Part shown: piece after piece, positions 27,498 to 36,602 of the stretch
Position numbering within the stretch: the stretch's first letter is position 1
How the letters are laid out: the number at the start of each line of letters is the position of its first letter
Origin: Parabacteroides chongii
Lineage (GTDB): Bacteria; Bacteroidota; Bacteroidia; Bacteroidales; Tannerellaceae
DNA length: 64,000 nt
Reading direction: 5' to 3'
NCBI RefSeq assembly: GCF_029581355.1
Contig: NZ_CP120849.1
Span: 4,558,501-4,622,500, forward strand
The notes under the pieces: generated by a model
Database searches by the model: none
What the model was told of the DNA's origin: nothing
Seen by the model: only the letters and a program-made list of their open reading frames with translations
Made by a program: the position numbers and the translations under genes

Positions 27498-27923
27498 ATG
27501 ACAGTAAATCAAATTTCTATTTTCCTGGAAAATAAATATGGAAAACTTAGTGAAATCCTGGCTTTGCTTGCTGAAGAGAAGATACGGATCATTGCTGCGA
27601 CAGTTGCGGATACATCGGAGTATGGTATTCTACGCATCATTGTAAGCGATCCTCAAAAAGCATATAAGATACTGAAGAGTAATAATGTGAGTGCAAACTT
27701 AACAGATGTATTGGCGATCGTTACCAATTCCTGTGCAGGAAGTTTTGCTGAAACGCTGACACACTTTACAAAAGCTGGTTTAAGTATCGAATATATGTAC
27801 TGTTTCTCTCTGAATGACAAATCGATCCTGATCCTGCGCACCAATAACCGGGAAGCTGCCCGCGAAGTGATCCGTCGTCAGAATCTGGAATATATCTGCG
27901 AAAGCGACTTGATGAAATTATAA
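27498..27923 (+). CDS. Tandem ACT-domain amino-acid-binding protein
   Basis: A 141-aa protein made of two ACT domains (about residues 3-70 and 72-140), starting MTVNQISIFLENKYGKLSEILALL. Such stand-alone ACT proteins sit beside paaK-type genes in many Bacteroidota and probably bind an aromatic or other amino acid to regulate the enzyme. The ligand is unknown. It starts 32 bases after paaK and is followed 13 bases later by the 46-aa gene. Confidence 0.88.
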   Translation: MTVNQISIFLENKYGKLSEILALLAEEKIRIIAATVADTSEYGILRIIVSDPQKAYKILKSNNVSANLTDVLAIVTNSCAGSFAETLTHFTKAGLSIEYMYCFSLNDKSILILRTNNREAAREVIRRQNLEYICESDLMKL

Positions 27924-27936
27924 AAACAAATAACAA

Positions 27937-28077
27937 ATGTTCGGAATAGAAGATCCCGGTATCTGGTTAGCCTACTTGTTAGCCTTCGCGTGTTTAATTT
28001 TTTCTTTATGGTTCGGAATTACCTATTGGAATAAAGGAGATAAAGAGAGTGATAACCCTAAACAATCTGATAAATGA
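27937..28077 (+). CDS. Symporter small accessory protein (46 aa)
   Basis: A small membrane protein that starts MFGIEDPGIWLAYLLAFACL and has one hydrophobic helix (about residues 8-31) followed by a charged tail ending QSDK. Its TGA overlaps the ATG of the SSS symporter (ATGA at 28074-28077), a sign of translational coupling. Short proteins with the FGIEDPxIWLAYL pattern accompany sodium:solute symporters in other bacteria. It probably stabilises or modulates the transporter; the role is inference. Confidence 0.85.
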   Translation: MFGIEDPGIWLAYLLAFACLIFSLWFGITYWNKGDKESDNPKQSDK

Positions 28078-29633
28078 GTACCCTTACCCTTGGAATTATT
28101 GTTATTGTTTACATGTTCGTTATTGCCTGGTTAGGCTATATAGGATATAAACAGACAAAAAATGCCAGTGATTACTTATTAGGGGGAAGAAAAGTCAACC
28201 CCATTGTTATGGCTCTCTCTTATGGGGCTACATTTATTTCCGCATCAGCTATCGTTGGTTTTGGCGGTGTTGCCGCTACTTTCGGTATGGGTATTCAATG
28301 GTTGTGCCTGTTGAATATGTTTATGGGAGTGGTTGTGGCTTTTATTTTCTTCGGCAGAAAAACCCGGAAGCTGGGAGAAGAGCACAATGCACGTACATTT
28401 CCGCAACTGTTGGGGATGCATTATAATTCGCGTAGTATCCAGATATTCATAGCTACGGTTATATTTATAGGGATGCCGTTGTATGCTGCTGTCGTCATGA
28501 AAGGAGGAGCTGTTTTTATCGAACAGATGTTCCATATCGACCTGCATCTGGCACTGCTGATATTTACGCTGATCGTTGCTGCCTATGTAATTACAGGGGG
28601 GATCAAAGGTGTTTTATATACGGATGCATTGCAGGCCGTTATCATGTTCGGTTGCATGTTGTTCCTTTTATTCTGGTTTTACCATGTAATGGATATGGGA
28701 TTCATAGAAGCGAATCAAAAACTGACAGAGATTTCACATCTTGTCCCCGACCGCTTCAAGGAACTGGGCCATCAGGGATGGACAGCGATGCCGGTCACTG
28801 GTTCACCTCAATGGTATACTTTGGTTACTTCGCTGATCTTGGGTGTAGGTATCGGTTGTCTGGCGCAACCTCAATTAGTCGTGCGTTTTATGATGGTAGA
28901 AAGTACCAAACAATTGAACCGCGGAGTGCTTATCGGTTGTGTATTCCTGATTGTTTCTGTCGGAGCAATCTATCATGTCGGAGCATTGTCTAATCTGTTT
29001 TTTATAAAGACTGAAGGCGTTGTGGCTTCCGAAGCAATAAAAGATATGGATAAGATCATTCCGTTATTTATAGACCGGGCCATGCCGGAATGGTTCGGTG
29101 CAGTCTTTATGCTGTGTATCCTGTCCGCCAGCATGTCTACCCTAAGCGCACAGTTCCACACTATGGGAGCTGCATTCGGGGCAGATGCCTTTCCGAATCT
29201 CGGACGCCGTAAAAATACCAATTCCACTATGGGAGTCCGTATAGGCGTTTTGTGTTCCATTCTGTTGAGTTACATAATCTGTTACACGTTGAGTGCAGGT
29301 ATTATAGCCAGAGGTACAGCCTTATTCATGGGAGTTTGTGCAGTTACATTCCTTCCTGCGTATTTCTGTGCTTTATATTGGAAAAAGGCAACCAGGCAAG
29401 GTGCTTTAGCAAGCCTGTGGACCGGCGCATTGGCAAGTATGTTTGCTATGTTATTCCTTCATAAAGCAGAAGCAAGTGCAGTGGGTTTATGCAAAGCTTT
29501 AACCGGAAAAGACGTACTGATCGATGTATACCCCTGGTTTGCAATAGATCCTATTCTGTTTGCTCTTCCGTTGTCGGTCGCTGCTATCATCATAGTCAGC
29601 TTGATGACGCAGGAAAAGGCTAATAACATATAA
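28074..29633 (+). CDS. Sodium:solute symporter (SSS family)
   Basis: A 519-aa transporter with about 13 membrane helices. The SSS signature is visible: SDYLLGGRKVNPIVMALSYGATFISASAIVGF near residues 33-65, and the glycine-rich GGIKGVLYTDALQAVIM near residue 176, which fits the conserved helix-5 region. Substrate is not readable; position after paaK suggests an aryl or branched organic acid taken up with Na+. It is translationally coupled to the small accessory gene. Confidence 0.9.
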   Translation: MSTLTLGIIVIVYMFVIAWLGYIGYKQTKNASDYLLGGRKVNPIVMALSYGATFISASAIVGFGGVAATFGMGIQWLCLLNMFMGVVVAFIFFGRKTRKLGEEHNARTFPQLLGMHYNSRSIQIFIATVIFIGMPLYAAVVMKGGAVFIEQMFHIDLHLALLIFTLIVAAYVITGGIKGVLYTDALQAVIMFGCMLFLLFWFYHVMDMGFIEANQKLTEISHLVPDRFKELGHQGWTAMPVTGSPQWYTLVTSLILGVGIGCLAQPQLVVRFMMVESTKQLNRGVLIGCVFLIVSVGAIYHVGALSNLFFIKTEGVVASEAIKDMDKIIPLFIDRAMPEWFGAVFMLCILSASMSTLSAQFHTMGAAFGADAFPNLGRRKNTNSTMGVRIGVLCSILLSYIICYTLSAGIIARGTALFMGVCAVTFLPAYFCALYWKKATRQGALASLWTGALASMFAMLFLHKAEASAVGLCKALTGKDVLIDVYPWFAIDPILFALPLSVAAIIIVSLMTQEKANNI

Positions 29634-29712
29634 TATGAAACACATTAATATTTATTACATGTTAGAAAACATACATTAGCATTTTAACTATTGCTACTTA
29701 TGAAAAGATCTG

Positions 29713-29800
29713 TACATTTGTACTGTGGTTTTTTCATAATAGTATTAGATTTAAGGTTAACAAAGTTGGTTAGGGGTTGTCGTGATGACAACCTTTAATG
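29713..29800 (+). promoter_or_regulatory. Promoter-like box and hairpin in the SSS-ABC gap
   Basis: A -7 box TACATTTG (29713-29720) precedes, by about 55 bases, a hairpin with arms GGTTGTC and GACAACC (29775-29781 and 29787-29793) followed by a T-rich run. This could be the SSS terminator or a short RNA of roughly 75-80 bases. Evidence for either is weak. Confidence 0.3.
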
Positions 29801-29848
29801 TTTTATAGACCTCCTTTCTTTTTATTTTATCTATTAGTCCTAAATTTT

Positions 29849-29856
29849 TACCTTTG
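29849..29856 (+). promoter_or_regulatory. -7 promoter box of the ABC importer genes
   Basis: TACCTTTG, 12 bases before the ATG at 29869. The transcript would have a leader of only a few bases, and an in-frame start at 29854 is excluded. Confidence 0.5.
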
Positions 29857-29868
29857 TACTCAAAAAAG

Positions 29869-30786
29869 ATGATCAAATACTTTTGTCTGTTTCTTCTGAT
29901 CTTATGCAGTTGTAATAAAACGGAAAAAAGACGGAATGTACTCCATGTTGCCGTTCTCCGCGGTCCTTCTGTTATAGCATTCGCCAAGATGATTGAAGAC
30001 TCTCCCGAAATAGAAGGTAAACGGTTGTCGGTCGATATAGTGGACTCGCCGGAACAAATGCAGGCGTTGCTGATAAAAGGTGAAGCAGATCTGGCGGCAC
30101 TCCCCATGATCAATGCAGCTAATTTATATAACAAAGGACTGAAATACGCTTTACTGGGATGTCCTGTGTGGGGAAACCTTTATATTGTTAAAAAGAAGGA
30201 TACTGATGTTCTCTCCCGGGAAACAAATACTTTACATGTCTTTGGTGCAGGTACTACACCGGATATTTTAACCCGCTACTATCTGAAACAAAACGGATTG
30301 ACTTATTCTTTGAATTATTCTTTCTCTACTCCCCGCGAGATAAGCCAGGGGTTGCTTAGCGGTCAGGTTCAGACAGCCGTAATGGCTGAACCGTTTTTAA
30401 GCCTTATCCTCGGGAAAGACAGTACGATCTATATTCAATCGAGCCTGAACAATCCTGACAGTCTTTCTCCCGGATTTTCCCAGACTGCCATTGTATATGC
30501 ACCTGCGTTACAAGGGAAAAGAGCTGAACTAGACAGTCTGTTGAATGAATCCTGCCAGTTTGCAGTCAGCCAACCGGAACAAACGATCCGGATACTTGAA
30601 AACCGGAATATATTTATACCCGGATCACTGACACCGGAAAGTATAGAAAGATGTCAAATTAAATACCTGTCAACGGCAGAAGCCCAAGAGAGTATCCTTG
30701 ACTTCCTTCGTCTGATAGAAAAATATGAACCGAAAGCCATAGGCGGAAAACTTCCGGACAATGGTTTTATGCCGGAGAAACAATGA
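29869..30786 (+). CDS. ABC importer substrate-binding lipoprotein (NMT1/SsuA-like)
   Basis: A 305-aa lipoprotein: MIKYFCLFLLILCSC is a lipoprotein signal with the cysteine in LCSC as the lipidation site. The body resembles SsuA/ThiY-type periplasmic binding proteins, with GPSVIAFAKM near the start, GEADLAALPMINAANLYNKG and FGAGTTPDILTRYYL at the hinge. Known ligands of the group are sulfonates, nitrate, bicarbonate and pyrimidine precursors; which applies is unclear. Its TGA overlaps the next ATG by four bases. Confidence 0.88.
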   Translation: MIKYFCLFLLILCSCNKTEKRRNVLHVAVLRGPSVIAFAKMIEDSPEIEGKRLSVDIVDSPEQMQALLIKGEADLAALPMINAANLYNKGLKYALLGCPVWGNLYIVKKKDTDVLSRETNTLHVFGAGTTPDILTRYYLKQNGLTYSLNYSFSTPREISQGLLSGQVQTAVMAEPFLSLILGKDSTIYIQSSLNNPDSLSPGFSQTAIVYAPALQGKRAELDSLLNESCQFAVSQPEQTIRILENRNIFIPGSLTPESIERCQIKYLSTAEAQESILDFLRLIEKYEPKAIGGKLPDNGFMPEKQ

Positions 30787-32168
30787 AAAAAGGACTGATC
30801 TCATTTATATCTATATGCCTGTTATTGCTGGTCTGGCAACTGACAGCCCTTTCTATGGATCAACCGGAACTGATACCATCGGTTCCCGATCTTATAAAAG
30901 CCTTATTCCAATTGTTTGCCACCGGAACCTTTTATAAAAGCATATTTGCTACCGTTTTACGTGGTATATCCGGCATATTGCTGTCGTTCGCTGCCGCAAT
31001 TACGGCAGCCTTTTTATTTGCCCGTTATGAGCTGCTTTATGAGCTATCCCGACCGTTGCTGACGATTATGCGGTCTGTTCCGGTTATTTCTTTCATCTTA
31101 TTGGCTTTGATCTTTCTTGATCCTGAGGGGATTCCATTGATGATCGCCTTTCTGACCATGTTCCCCTTACTGGCGGAAAACCTGACAAAAGGAATTATCA
31201 ATCTGAACCCCGGACTTTCCATCATGGCGGACCAGTTCAGAATCAGTCGTAAAAACAAGCTGATGCACATTTTCTATCCCCAGCTCAAACCGTTCCTGTT
31301 CAGCGGACTTACCTCTGCCATCGGATTCGGCTGGCGTGCGATCATTATGGGTGAAGTCCTCTCACAATGTGCTTTTGGGATTGGCGGGGAAATGAAACGT
31401 GCACAACTCTTTATATCTGTGCCGGAATTGATTGCCTGGACTATTATAGCCATTCTGATAAGTTTCTTCTTTGATAAGGGAATTAACCTGCTGTCGAAAG
31501 TAAAATGGAACATACAGTTCAGCAATACGACGCGGGAAAATAATCACATCTCCCCTGTTTATCCTATAAAAGTGACGGATGTTACTTTCCGGTATGCCGA
31601 TACCAAAGTATTATCCCACTTTTCATATACTTTCGAGCCGGGTGTCATTTATGGCATAAAAGCTCCTTCGGGTAGTGGAAAGACCACTTTATTGAATCTG
31701 TTGGACGGCTCACTGAAGCCTCTCCATGGAGAAGTATCATCAGGTAAACAACTACTATTCTCTGTTGTATTTCAGGAGCCGGAACTTTTATCTCATCTGA
31801 CGGTCATGCAAAATATCTGTCTGCCGCTGGCATCCGACTATGATCCTGCCTATTCGGAACAGGAAGCCCGGAAAGCATTGGAGATTGTCGAAATGGAAGC
31901 ATTTCAAAAGCGTTATCCGAACGAACTCAGCTACGGGCAACAACAACGCGTCGCTCTTGCCCGGGCATTGGCATATCCCTCTGCAGTGATGCTTCTCGAC
32001 GAACCGTTCAAAGGATTGGATAAAGCACTTACCATCCGCATTATCGATCGTATAATCGCGCGACAGGCAGGCTACAGACAAACTATTATTTTCACATCAC
32101 ACGACCAGGAAGAAATAGACCGCCTTGCTTCGGTGATCATTCGACTAACGGCTGTCAATTATATATAA
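30783..32168 (+). CDS. Fused ABC importer permease and ATPase
   Basis: A 461-aa single-chain transporter. Residues 1 to about 245 form an SsuC-like permease with about six helices and the EAA-type loop (ADQFRISRKNKLMHIFYPQLKPFL). Residues from about 262 form the ATPase: Walker A APSGSGKTT at 294-302, Q-loop VVFQEPEL, signature LSYGQQQRVALARAL, Walker B AVMLLDEPFKGLD. Usually these are separate genes, so the fusion is a notable trait. With the lipoprotein before it, the pair is a complete importer. Confidence 0.9.
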   Translation: MKKGLISFISICLLLLVWQLTALSMDQPELIPSVPDLIKALFQLFATGTFYKSIFATVLRGISGILLSFAAAITAAFLFARYELLYELSRPLLTIMRSVPVISFILLALIFLDPEGIPLMIAFLTMFPLLAENLTKGIINLNPGLSIMADQFRISRKNKLMHIFYPQLKPFLFSGLTSAIGFGWRAIIMGEVLSQCAFGIGGEMKRAQLFISVPELIAWTIIAILISFFFDKGINLLSKVKWNIQFSNTTRENNHISPVYPIKVTDVTFRYADTKVLSHFSYTFEPGVIYGIKAPSGSGKTTLLNLLDGSLKPLHGEVSSGKQLLFSVVFQEPELLSHLTVMQNICLPLASDYDPAYSEQEARKALEIVEMEAFQKRYPNELSYGQQQRVALARALAYPSAVMLLDEPFKGLDKALTIRIIDRIIARQAGYRQTIIFTSHDQEEIDRLASVIIRLTAVNYI

Positions 32169-32175
32169 ACTAAAA

Positions 32176-32209
32176 ATCCCCTGTCTTATCAACCGATAAA
32201 ACAGGGGAT
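32176..32209. terminator. Bidirectional terminator between ABC and V-ATPase operons
   Basis: Fifteen-bp arms (32176-32190 and 32195-32209) with one mismatch and loop AACC; an A-run on the left gives a U-tract on the minus strand. It ends both convergent operons. Confidence 0.85.
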
Positions 32210-32232
32210 ACTACTATGTTAAATACTAAATA

Positions 32233-32685
32233 TTACACCGGAAGAGTTCCGCCGATCAGGATAACAACCAGCAAAGCCAAGATAGCATACAACTCAGGGA
32301 ATACGGCCATTACCATTGTTGCACCGAATACGTTATGACCAGCACCAACACCGGCAATACCGTTTGCACAAACTTCTGCCTGACGGATGGAAGATAATAA
32401 ACCTGCAAATCCTAATACCAGACCGGCACCGAATACCGCTGTTGCATTCAACATGGTAATGTCTGCAACCAGGAATTTCTGCATCATGAAATAACCTACG
32501 AATCCGTACAAACCCTGTGAAGAAGGCAACGCACTCAATGCGATGTAAGTACCCAGTGCATCCGGGTTCTTCTTCATTGCTCCTACTACTGCGTTACCGC
32601 AGATTGTTACACCATAACTACTGCCGATAAAGGTTAAACCTGTCATCAACGCAATACCAAGATAAGCTAATAAAATTGGTTCCAT
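32233..32685 (-). CDS. ntpK: V-type ATPase rotor subunit K (proteolipid)
   Basis: A 150-aa, four-helix duplicated proteolipid that forms the membrane rotor ring. Its second hairpin carries the ion-binding glutamate E131 in VFPELYAI. Residues Q57 (LPSSQGLYGF) and Q102 (SSIRQAEVC) correspond to the Na+ ligands Q65 and Q110 of Enterococcus hirae NtpK, and S56 stands where T64 lies there, so sodium coupling is likely. The first hairpin has no acidic site, giving one ion per subunit. It is the last gene of the operon. Confidence 0.94.
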   Translation of the reverse strand: MEPILLAYLGIALMTGLTFIGSSYGVTICGNAVVGAMKKNPDALGTYIALSALPSSQGLYGFVGYFMMQKFLVADITMLNATAVFGAGLVLGFAGLLSSIRQAEVCANGIAGVGAGHNVFGATMVMAVFPELYAILALLVVILIGGTLPV

Positions 32686-32739
32686 AATGAAATTTGTTTG
32701 TTTAATTATTTTTTTGTTATTATTTAAATCACGTTTTGT

Positions 32740-34560
32740 TTATGCTTTTTTGAAAGGTTGGTAAGCCTTACCGCCACCTTCGAACTCTGCATTCTTATAA
32801 TACTCTACGAAGATCAGACGGAGCGGGTGAACCAGTGAACTGATGGTACACAGACCGATGTTGATTGCATGTCCGACCAAAAGGATCAGCAACATACAGA
32901 TTACACGCAATACGATGTTCATACCTTCCGTCATATCTACAGCCAGCGAATTGAATACGCCACCCAGGATCGCACCGGTCAGACCGATAGCGAACAGACG
33001 GATATAAGACAATGTATCACCCAGCAGTCCGGAAGCCATATTATAGGTATTCCACAGACCAGTACCGAAGTTCAGGAAGATATTCTTACCCGGTGTATTG
33101 TAAAGGAAAGCGACAAGCAATCCCAGGCCGGCTATCACCAAGAAGACATTTTTCACCACTTCCGGTAACTGTACGTCCAGCATCGGCAAACCGAAAACAA
33201 GACATAATGCCAGGATAATGAATACCCATGCCAACGGTGCAATGCCATATTTCTTGCCCTTCTGCGACATGATCTTCAGTGCTGCGATCGTCTTTCCGAA
33301 CAGGATCTGTACCAATCCGATTATGATCGAGAACGTCATCAGGTTATCGCTCGAAACGAAGTAATCTTTCACCGATGCGAAAGCCGGTATATCGACCAAA
33401 GCAATACCGAAGAACGATCCTGTACAAGTACCGACGATCAGTGCCGCCAGTCCGAGATACTGGAACAGACTCAGGAACGGTTTGAAATCTGGATTGACTT
33501 TCCGTTTCAGGATCGTACAAGCGATCATTACCAGTAATCCGTATCCGCCATCTCCGAAACAAAGTCCGAAGAACAACATAAAGAACGGTGCAAAGAACGG
33601 TGTCGGGTCAAACTCGCCATAGTTAGGTAAAGAGAACATCCGCGTGATCGGTTCGTACAACTTGGCGAACTTACCATTCTTTAGCAGGATAGGAACTTTA
33701 TCCCCCTCTTCGATCTCCAATGCCTGATAGAAATAGCCATCTTTTTCAAGAGCTTCTTCCATTGCCTGCGCCTTTTCAGTAGGCACCCAGCCTTCCAGCA
33801 ACATCAACTTATCGCCTGCCTGACGATCAGTCTGCACAAGCACATTCGACAGATTGAACTCATTCTGCAAATTCTTGTCAAACAAATCGAGCGTATTATA
33901 ATCAGACGCTGCCAGTTTTTTCATTTCAGCATCCAATACCTTCATTTCCTGCTTTAACAGGTCAAGACGCGCATTTAATTTCTGCAAGCCTCTATCCGGC
34001 ATCTTCGGACGCTCCGCATCTATGTCGATCGTCGTACCGACTTTCGTTATAGTAAGGAAATAAGTAACCGACTGGAAATTGTTGATCAATACAGCATTGT
34101 ACTCATCACCCCATTTCGGTTCATATTTAGCCGTCGGGCAAGTCCAGAACGTAATATCATATCCAGCCTTCTTCAGACGATTGAAATTAGCCCAACTGAA
34201 ATCACCCCAGATCTCCATATAAGCAATATCCTTTTCAAGGGATGCCTTGACAGATTGAAGCTGCACTTTCTTATCCTGCAATTCTTCTATTTTCTGGATC
34301 AACTTCAGTCCCGCTTTCTTATCCAGTTCACGGGCCGGAGCCAACTGAAGGTCCTTCGTTCCTGAATTCAGGTTCTTGAAAAAGCGCATTAACAAGTTGA
34401 CACGCTTACGTATAGCCAGTATATCCTGAAGTTCTGCATTATCGAGAATAGACTTGCCCTCTTTCACATGCACGACACCCAGTTCGCGCAATTGTGCCAG
34501 GAACGAATCATATTCCCTGTGATATACCATAAAGGCATATTTACTCATTTTTACTATCAT
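32740..34560 (-). CDS. ntpI: V-type ATPase stator subunit I (a)
   Basis: A 606-aa protein with a cytoplasmic coiled-coil half (residues 1 to about 310) and a membrane half of about seven helices. The latter begins GEFDPTPFFAPFFMLFFGLCFGDGGYGLL and holds the conserved arginine segment DTLSYIRLFAIGLTGAILGGV, where the arginine faces the rotor ion site. It begins with an ATGA overlap on the ntpD stop; a second ATG four codons on is an alternative start. Confidence 0.94.
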   Translation of the reverse strand: MIVKMSKYAFMVYHREYDSFLAQLRELGVVHVKEGKSILDNAELQDILAIRKRVNLLMRFFKNLNSGTKDLQLAPARELDKKAGLKLIQKIEELQDKKVQLQSVKASLEKDIAYMEIWGDFSWANFNRLKKAGYDITFWTCPTAKYEPKWGDEYNAVLINNFQSVTYFLTITKVGTTIDIDAERPKMPDRGLQKLNARLDLLKQEMKVLDAEMKKLAASDYNTLDLFDKNLQNEFNLSNVLVQTDRQAGDKLMLLEGWVPTEKAQAMEEALEKDGYFYQALEIEEGDKVPILLKNGKFAKLYEPITRMFSLPNYGEFDPTPFFAPFFMLFFGLCFGDGGYGLLVMIACTILKRKVNPDFKPFLSLFQYLGLAALIVGTCTGSFFGIALVDIPAFASVKDYFVSSDNLMTFSIIIGLVQILFGKTIAALKIMSQKGKKYGIAPLAWVFIILALCLVFGLPMLDVQLPEVVKNVFLVIAGLGLLVAFLYNTPGKNIFLNFGTGLWNTYNMASGLLGDTLSYIRLFAIGLTGAILGGVFNSLAVDMTEGMNIVLRVICMLLILLVGHAINIGLCTISSLVHPLRLIFVEYYKNAEFEGGGKAYQPFKKA

Positions 34561-35180
34561 ACGCCAGCCTCCTCTTTTTGTTCTTTTGCTTTACGCTTTT
34601 CCTGGTTAGCCCGCATGATCTTCTGTGACGACTTGGAAAGACTTTCTTCGTCTTCCATAAATCGTTTCACCTTACGGATCGCATCTTTATAGCCGGGGAT
34701 CTGTACCTTCTCAAAGAGATTTACCTTCTGAGTGGTCTTCTTCCTGGCATGCTCCAATAACTCCAACTTCATTCCCGAAAACTCGGCTTCTATCCCGGTA
34801 CGCGCCAACTTCTTCAGCAGCTCGACACCATCGGTAAACCAGGCAGGGGAATTAAAGAGACTGTAATGTCCGATCTCAAACTGAATCTCGTCCAATACAG
34901 GAACGATCACACCGGCAATCTTCTTCGTAGAGAGTGTCACATCCTTCACCGCAATCAGTTCGGGAGAGAACTCGTTCCACAAAGCCACCATGTTCTCGTA
35001 GCTCTGAATCTCTTTTTCCAGCTGAAGTTCCAATTTTGTCACTTCATCCTTGGTCCGCTTCACTTCGATACGCAACGCACTTTCCTTGCTTTTAATCGTA
35101 GGCAGGGAACGCTCGCGCATCTTCAGCTGCTTTTCCAATTGCTGAAGAGAGGTTTTATTATATTGAAACTTTATTGCCAT
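34557..35180 (-). CDS. ntpD: V-type ATPase central-stalk subunit D
   Basis: A 207-aa long helical hairpin that forms the rotating axle inside the A3B3 head. It begins MAIKFQYNKTSLQQLEKQLKM with coiled coil at both ends (residues 1-75 and 125-207) and a short beta segment between. The 94-base gap after ntpB contains two hairpins, the only long gap between soluble subunits in the operon. Confidence 0.92.
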   Translation of the reverse strand: MAIKFQYNKTSLQQLEKQLKMRERSLPTIKSKESALRIEVKRTKDEVTKLELQLEKEIQSYENMVALWNEFSPELIAVKDVTLSTKKIAGVIVPVLDEIQFEIGHYSLFNSPAWFTDGVELLKKLARTGIEAEFSGMKLELLEHARKKTTQKVNLFEKVQIPGYKDAIRKVKRFMEDEESLSKSSQKIMRANQEKRKAKEQKEEAGV

Positions 35181-35202
35181 ATTATATCGTTTTTTAATTC
35201 CT

Positions 35203-35274
35203 TTCGGATGGAATTCCGGTTTCTTCCGAGAGAAATTCTTTTTTCATCCGAATGGAACGGTTTTCGGACCGTTC
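35203..35274 (-). other. Two hairpins in the ntpB-ntpD gap
   Basis: On the minus strand, just after the ntpB stop, arms GAACGG-T and A-CCGTTC (35255-35261 and 35268-35274) form a hairpin, followed by eight-bp arms TTCGGATG and CATCCGAA (35203-35210 and 35245-35252). They could set mRNA processing or partial termination within the operon. Confidence 0.55.
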
Positions 35275-36594
35275 TTACTTTTTCCAGTATTTGTCTACCA
35301 ACTCCTGCTTGATATTCACTTCCGCCGGTTTGAAGTATTCGCCGAACAAGCCCCATGCCACGTCGAGCATTTCGGTTGTGTCGAGGTTTACGTCGATAGC
35401 CAACAGCTTTTCCGAATAATCCTTTGCAAAAGACAGTGTACGGTTGTCGTAGTCCGTCAGGTCGAAACCATTCTCCATCTTGGTCTTTGCATTGGCAGCA
35501 TCGGCATACAGACGAACGGCAGCATTCATCACCTGCGGGTGATCTTCGCGTGTCTTCTTTCCTGTTACCAGCTGTTTCAAACGTGACAAGCTTCGGAACG
35601 GGTCGACAATTACTTTACCGACATCGCTATCACGGCGCAGATACAACTGGCCTTCGGTGATATAACCGGTATTATCAGGCACGGCGTGTGTGATATCGCC
35701 ACCGGACAAAGTCGTTACCGCAATAATGGTAATGGAACCACCTGCCGGGAACTGTACCGCCTTTTCGTAGATCTTTGCCAAGTCGGAATAAAGTGAACCC
35801 GGCATAGAGTCTTTCGACGGGATCTGGTCCATACGGTTCGATACGATCGCCAGGGCATCCGCGTAGTTGGTCATGTCGGTCAACAATACCAGCACCTTTT
35901 CATTCTTTTGTACGGCGAAGTATTCAGCAGCCGACAGCGCCATATCCGGAATAAGGATACGTTCTACGGACGGGTCTTCGGTTGTATTGATGAAGCTCAC
36001 GATACGGTCGAGTGCACCGGCGTTGCTAAATGTATTTTTAAAGAACAGGTAGTCGTCGTTGGTCATCCCCATACCACCCAGGATGATCTTATCCGATTGG
36101 GCACGCAGGGCTACCATCGCCATCACCTGGTTGAACGGCTGGTCAGGATCGGCGAAGAACGGGATCTTCTGTCCGGTTACCAGCGTATTGTTCAGGTCGA
36201 TACCGGCAATACCCGTAGCGATCAGTTCTGACGGCTGTTTACGGCGAACCGGGTTTACAGACGGGCCACCGATTTCCACTTCCGTTCCTTCCGGGATCGG
36301 ACCACCATCGATCGGGTCGCCATACGCATTGAAGAAACGTCCGGCCAACTGGTCGCCTACTTTCAGTGTAGGCGCTTTGCCCATGAATACCACCTCGGCA
36401 TTCGTACGGATACCTTCCGTACCGGAGAACACCTGCAGCGTAACCTCGTCGCCGATGATCTTTACCACCTGTGCCAGCTTGCCATCTACGGAAGCCAGCT
36501 CGTCATACCCAACTCCCGTTGCCTTCAGCGAACAGGTAGCTTTCGTGATCTGGGTAATCTTCGTATATATTTTTTGAAATGCTTTTGTTGCCAT
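35275..36594 (-). CDS. ntpB: V-type ATPase subunit B
   Basis: The 439-aa non-catalytic head subunit. It lacks a proper P-loop and shows DNNTLVTGQKIPFFADPDQPFNQVMA at the equivalent place, as B subunits do, then MGMTNDDYLFFKNTF and VLVLLTDMTNYADALAIVSNRMDQIPSKDSMPGSLYSDLAKIYEKA, with the conserved arginine supplied to the A-subunit site. It lies eight bases after ntpA. Confidence 0.96.
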   Translation of the reverse strand: MATKAFQKIYTKITQITKATCSLKATGVGYDELASVDGKLAQVVKIIGDEVTLQVFSGTEGIRTNAEVVFMGKAPTLKVGDQLAGRFFNAYGDPIDGGPIPEGTEVEIGGPSVNPVRRKQPSELIATGIAGIDLNNTLVTGQKIPFFADPDQPFNQVMAMVALRAQSDKIILGGMGMTNDDYLFFKNTFSNAGALDRIVSFINTTEDPSVERILIPDMALSAAEYFAVQKNEKVLVLLTDMTNYADALAIVSNRMDQIPSKDSMPGSLYSDLAKIYEKAVQFPAGGSITIIAVTTLSGGDITHAVPDNTGYITEGQLYLRRDSDVGKVIVDPFRSLSRLKQLVTGKKTREDHPQVMNAAVRLYADAANAKTKMENGFDLTDYDNRTLSFAKDYSEKLLAIDVNLDTTEMLDVAWGLFGEYFKPAEVNIKQELVDKYWKK

Positions 36595-36602
36595 ACGTTC
36601 TG

